Shown here: positions 63,918-64,000 of the stretch, piece after piece
Numbering within the stretch: position 1 is the stretch's first letter
Layout of the letters: every line of letters starts with the position of its first letter
DNA from: Promethearchaeia archaeon
GTDB taxonomy: Archaea; Asgardarchaeota; Lokiarchaeia; Sigyniarchaeales; SOKP01
Reading direction: 5' to 3'
DNA: 64,000 nt
Assembly (NCBI GenBank): GCA_029856145.1
Contig: JAHQWK010000001.1
Location: forward strand, 186,001 to 250,000
The notes under the pieces: generated by a model
The model's database searches: none
Told to the model about the DNA's origin: nothing
The model's input: the letters and a program-made list of their open reading frames with translations, nothing else
Program-made: the position numbers and the translations under genes

Positions 63918-64000
63918 GTGAGTTATTTTGTATTTCCTAAGGGAGATGTAAAAAAATGTGAATTGTGTGAAGGTAATGGTATATTATATGTTTGGAGAAG
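63918..64000 (+). CDS. Start of a CxxCxGxG zinc-motif protein, 3'-truncated by the window
   Basis: From GTG 63918 a frame runs to the last base: VSYFVFPKGDVKKCELCEGNG, then ILYVWR. The CELCEGNG is a DnaJ-type zinc motif (CxxCxGxG). TATA-like sequence and a run of T lie just upstream. The gene continues outside the window; identity is unknown. Confidence 0.35.
   Translation, partial: MSYFVFPKGDVKKCELCEGNGILYVWR

Overview
The window is AT-rich, compactly coded DNA that is archaeal and most likely from an Asgard archaeon of the Lokiarchaeales type. Archaeal markers are a TFB transcription factor, a clamp loader made of one large and two small RFC-type subunits, a proteasome alpha subunit, geranylgeranyl-reductase-family flavoproteins, an archaeosortase-like protein and TATA-like boxes. 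The Asgard assignment is inference. It rests on a Ras/Rab-type small GTPase, a longin-like small protein, a very large TPR/coiled-coil protein and many small zinc-ribbon and membrane proteins. No tRNA, rRNA, CRISPR array or intact insertion sequence was seen.

Layout. 0-12 kb: mostly plus-strand housekeeping genes (metallo-hydrolase, FGGY kinase, SlyD-like FKBP with a His tail, MFS carrier, aldehyde:ferredoxin oxidoreductase, pyruvate kinase), with a sparse stretch at 6.1-7.1 kb that holds a NUDIX relic and a 42-residue zinc protein. 12-22 kb: an accessory region of small hypotheticals, nitroreductase, DUF3795, TspO-like protein, CoiA-like nuclease, several membrane proteins, a GT87-like glycosyltransferase candidate and an archaeosortase-like protein. 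A geranylgeranyl reductase follows it, and an internally deleted copy of that reductase lies 3.6 kb upstream. 22-28 kb: grpE-dnaK-dnaJ behind a TATA/palindrome region, then TFB and a class II aldolase. 28-37 kb: a redox cluster (FixC/FixX pair, two GlcD-like flavoproteins, an HdrD/GlcF-like Fe-S protein, SCP-2-like carrier, CrtC/AttH-like protein). I suggest it modifies isoprenoids or other lipids. 37-42 kb: MFS carrier, nucleoside phosphorylase, PepT, a crotonase and an ECF S-component. 42-47 kb: the minus-strand GNAT-RfcS-RfcS2-RfcL operon. 47-55 kb: small regulatory proteins, the 1525-residue repeat protein, proteasome alpha and the small GTPase. 55-64 kb: crotonase, sirtuin relic, two tandem acyl-CoA synthetases, a RecA-fold protein with a ruined Walker A, a longin-like protein, a 7-TM protein, a Lys/Ala/Glu-repeat zinc-ribbon protein and a DUF3795 gene with an in-frame stop.

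Fatty-acid or lipid activation (acyl-CoA synthetases, crotonases), lower glycolysis (aldolase, pyruvate kinase) and ferredoxin-linked oxidoreductases fit an anaerobic heterotroph. The most distinctive signals are the gene relics that keep both ends and lose the middle, a crotonase that seems to start at ATT or ATC, the archaeosortase block with a 26-residue membrane microprotein, and the degenerate RecA-like gene next to the longin-like gene, with a duplicated 3' end 1.4 kb away.
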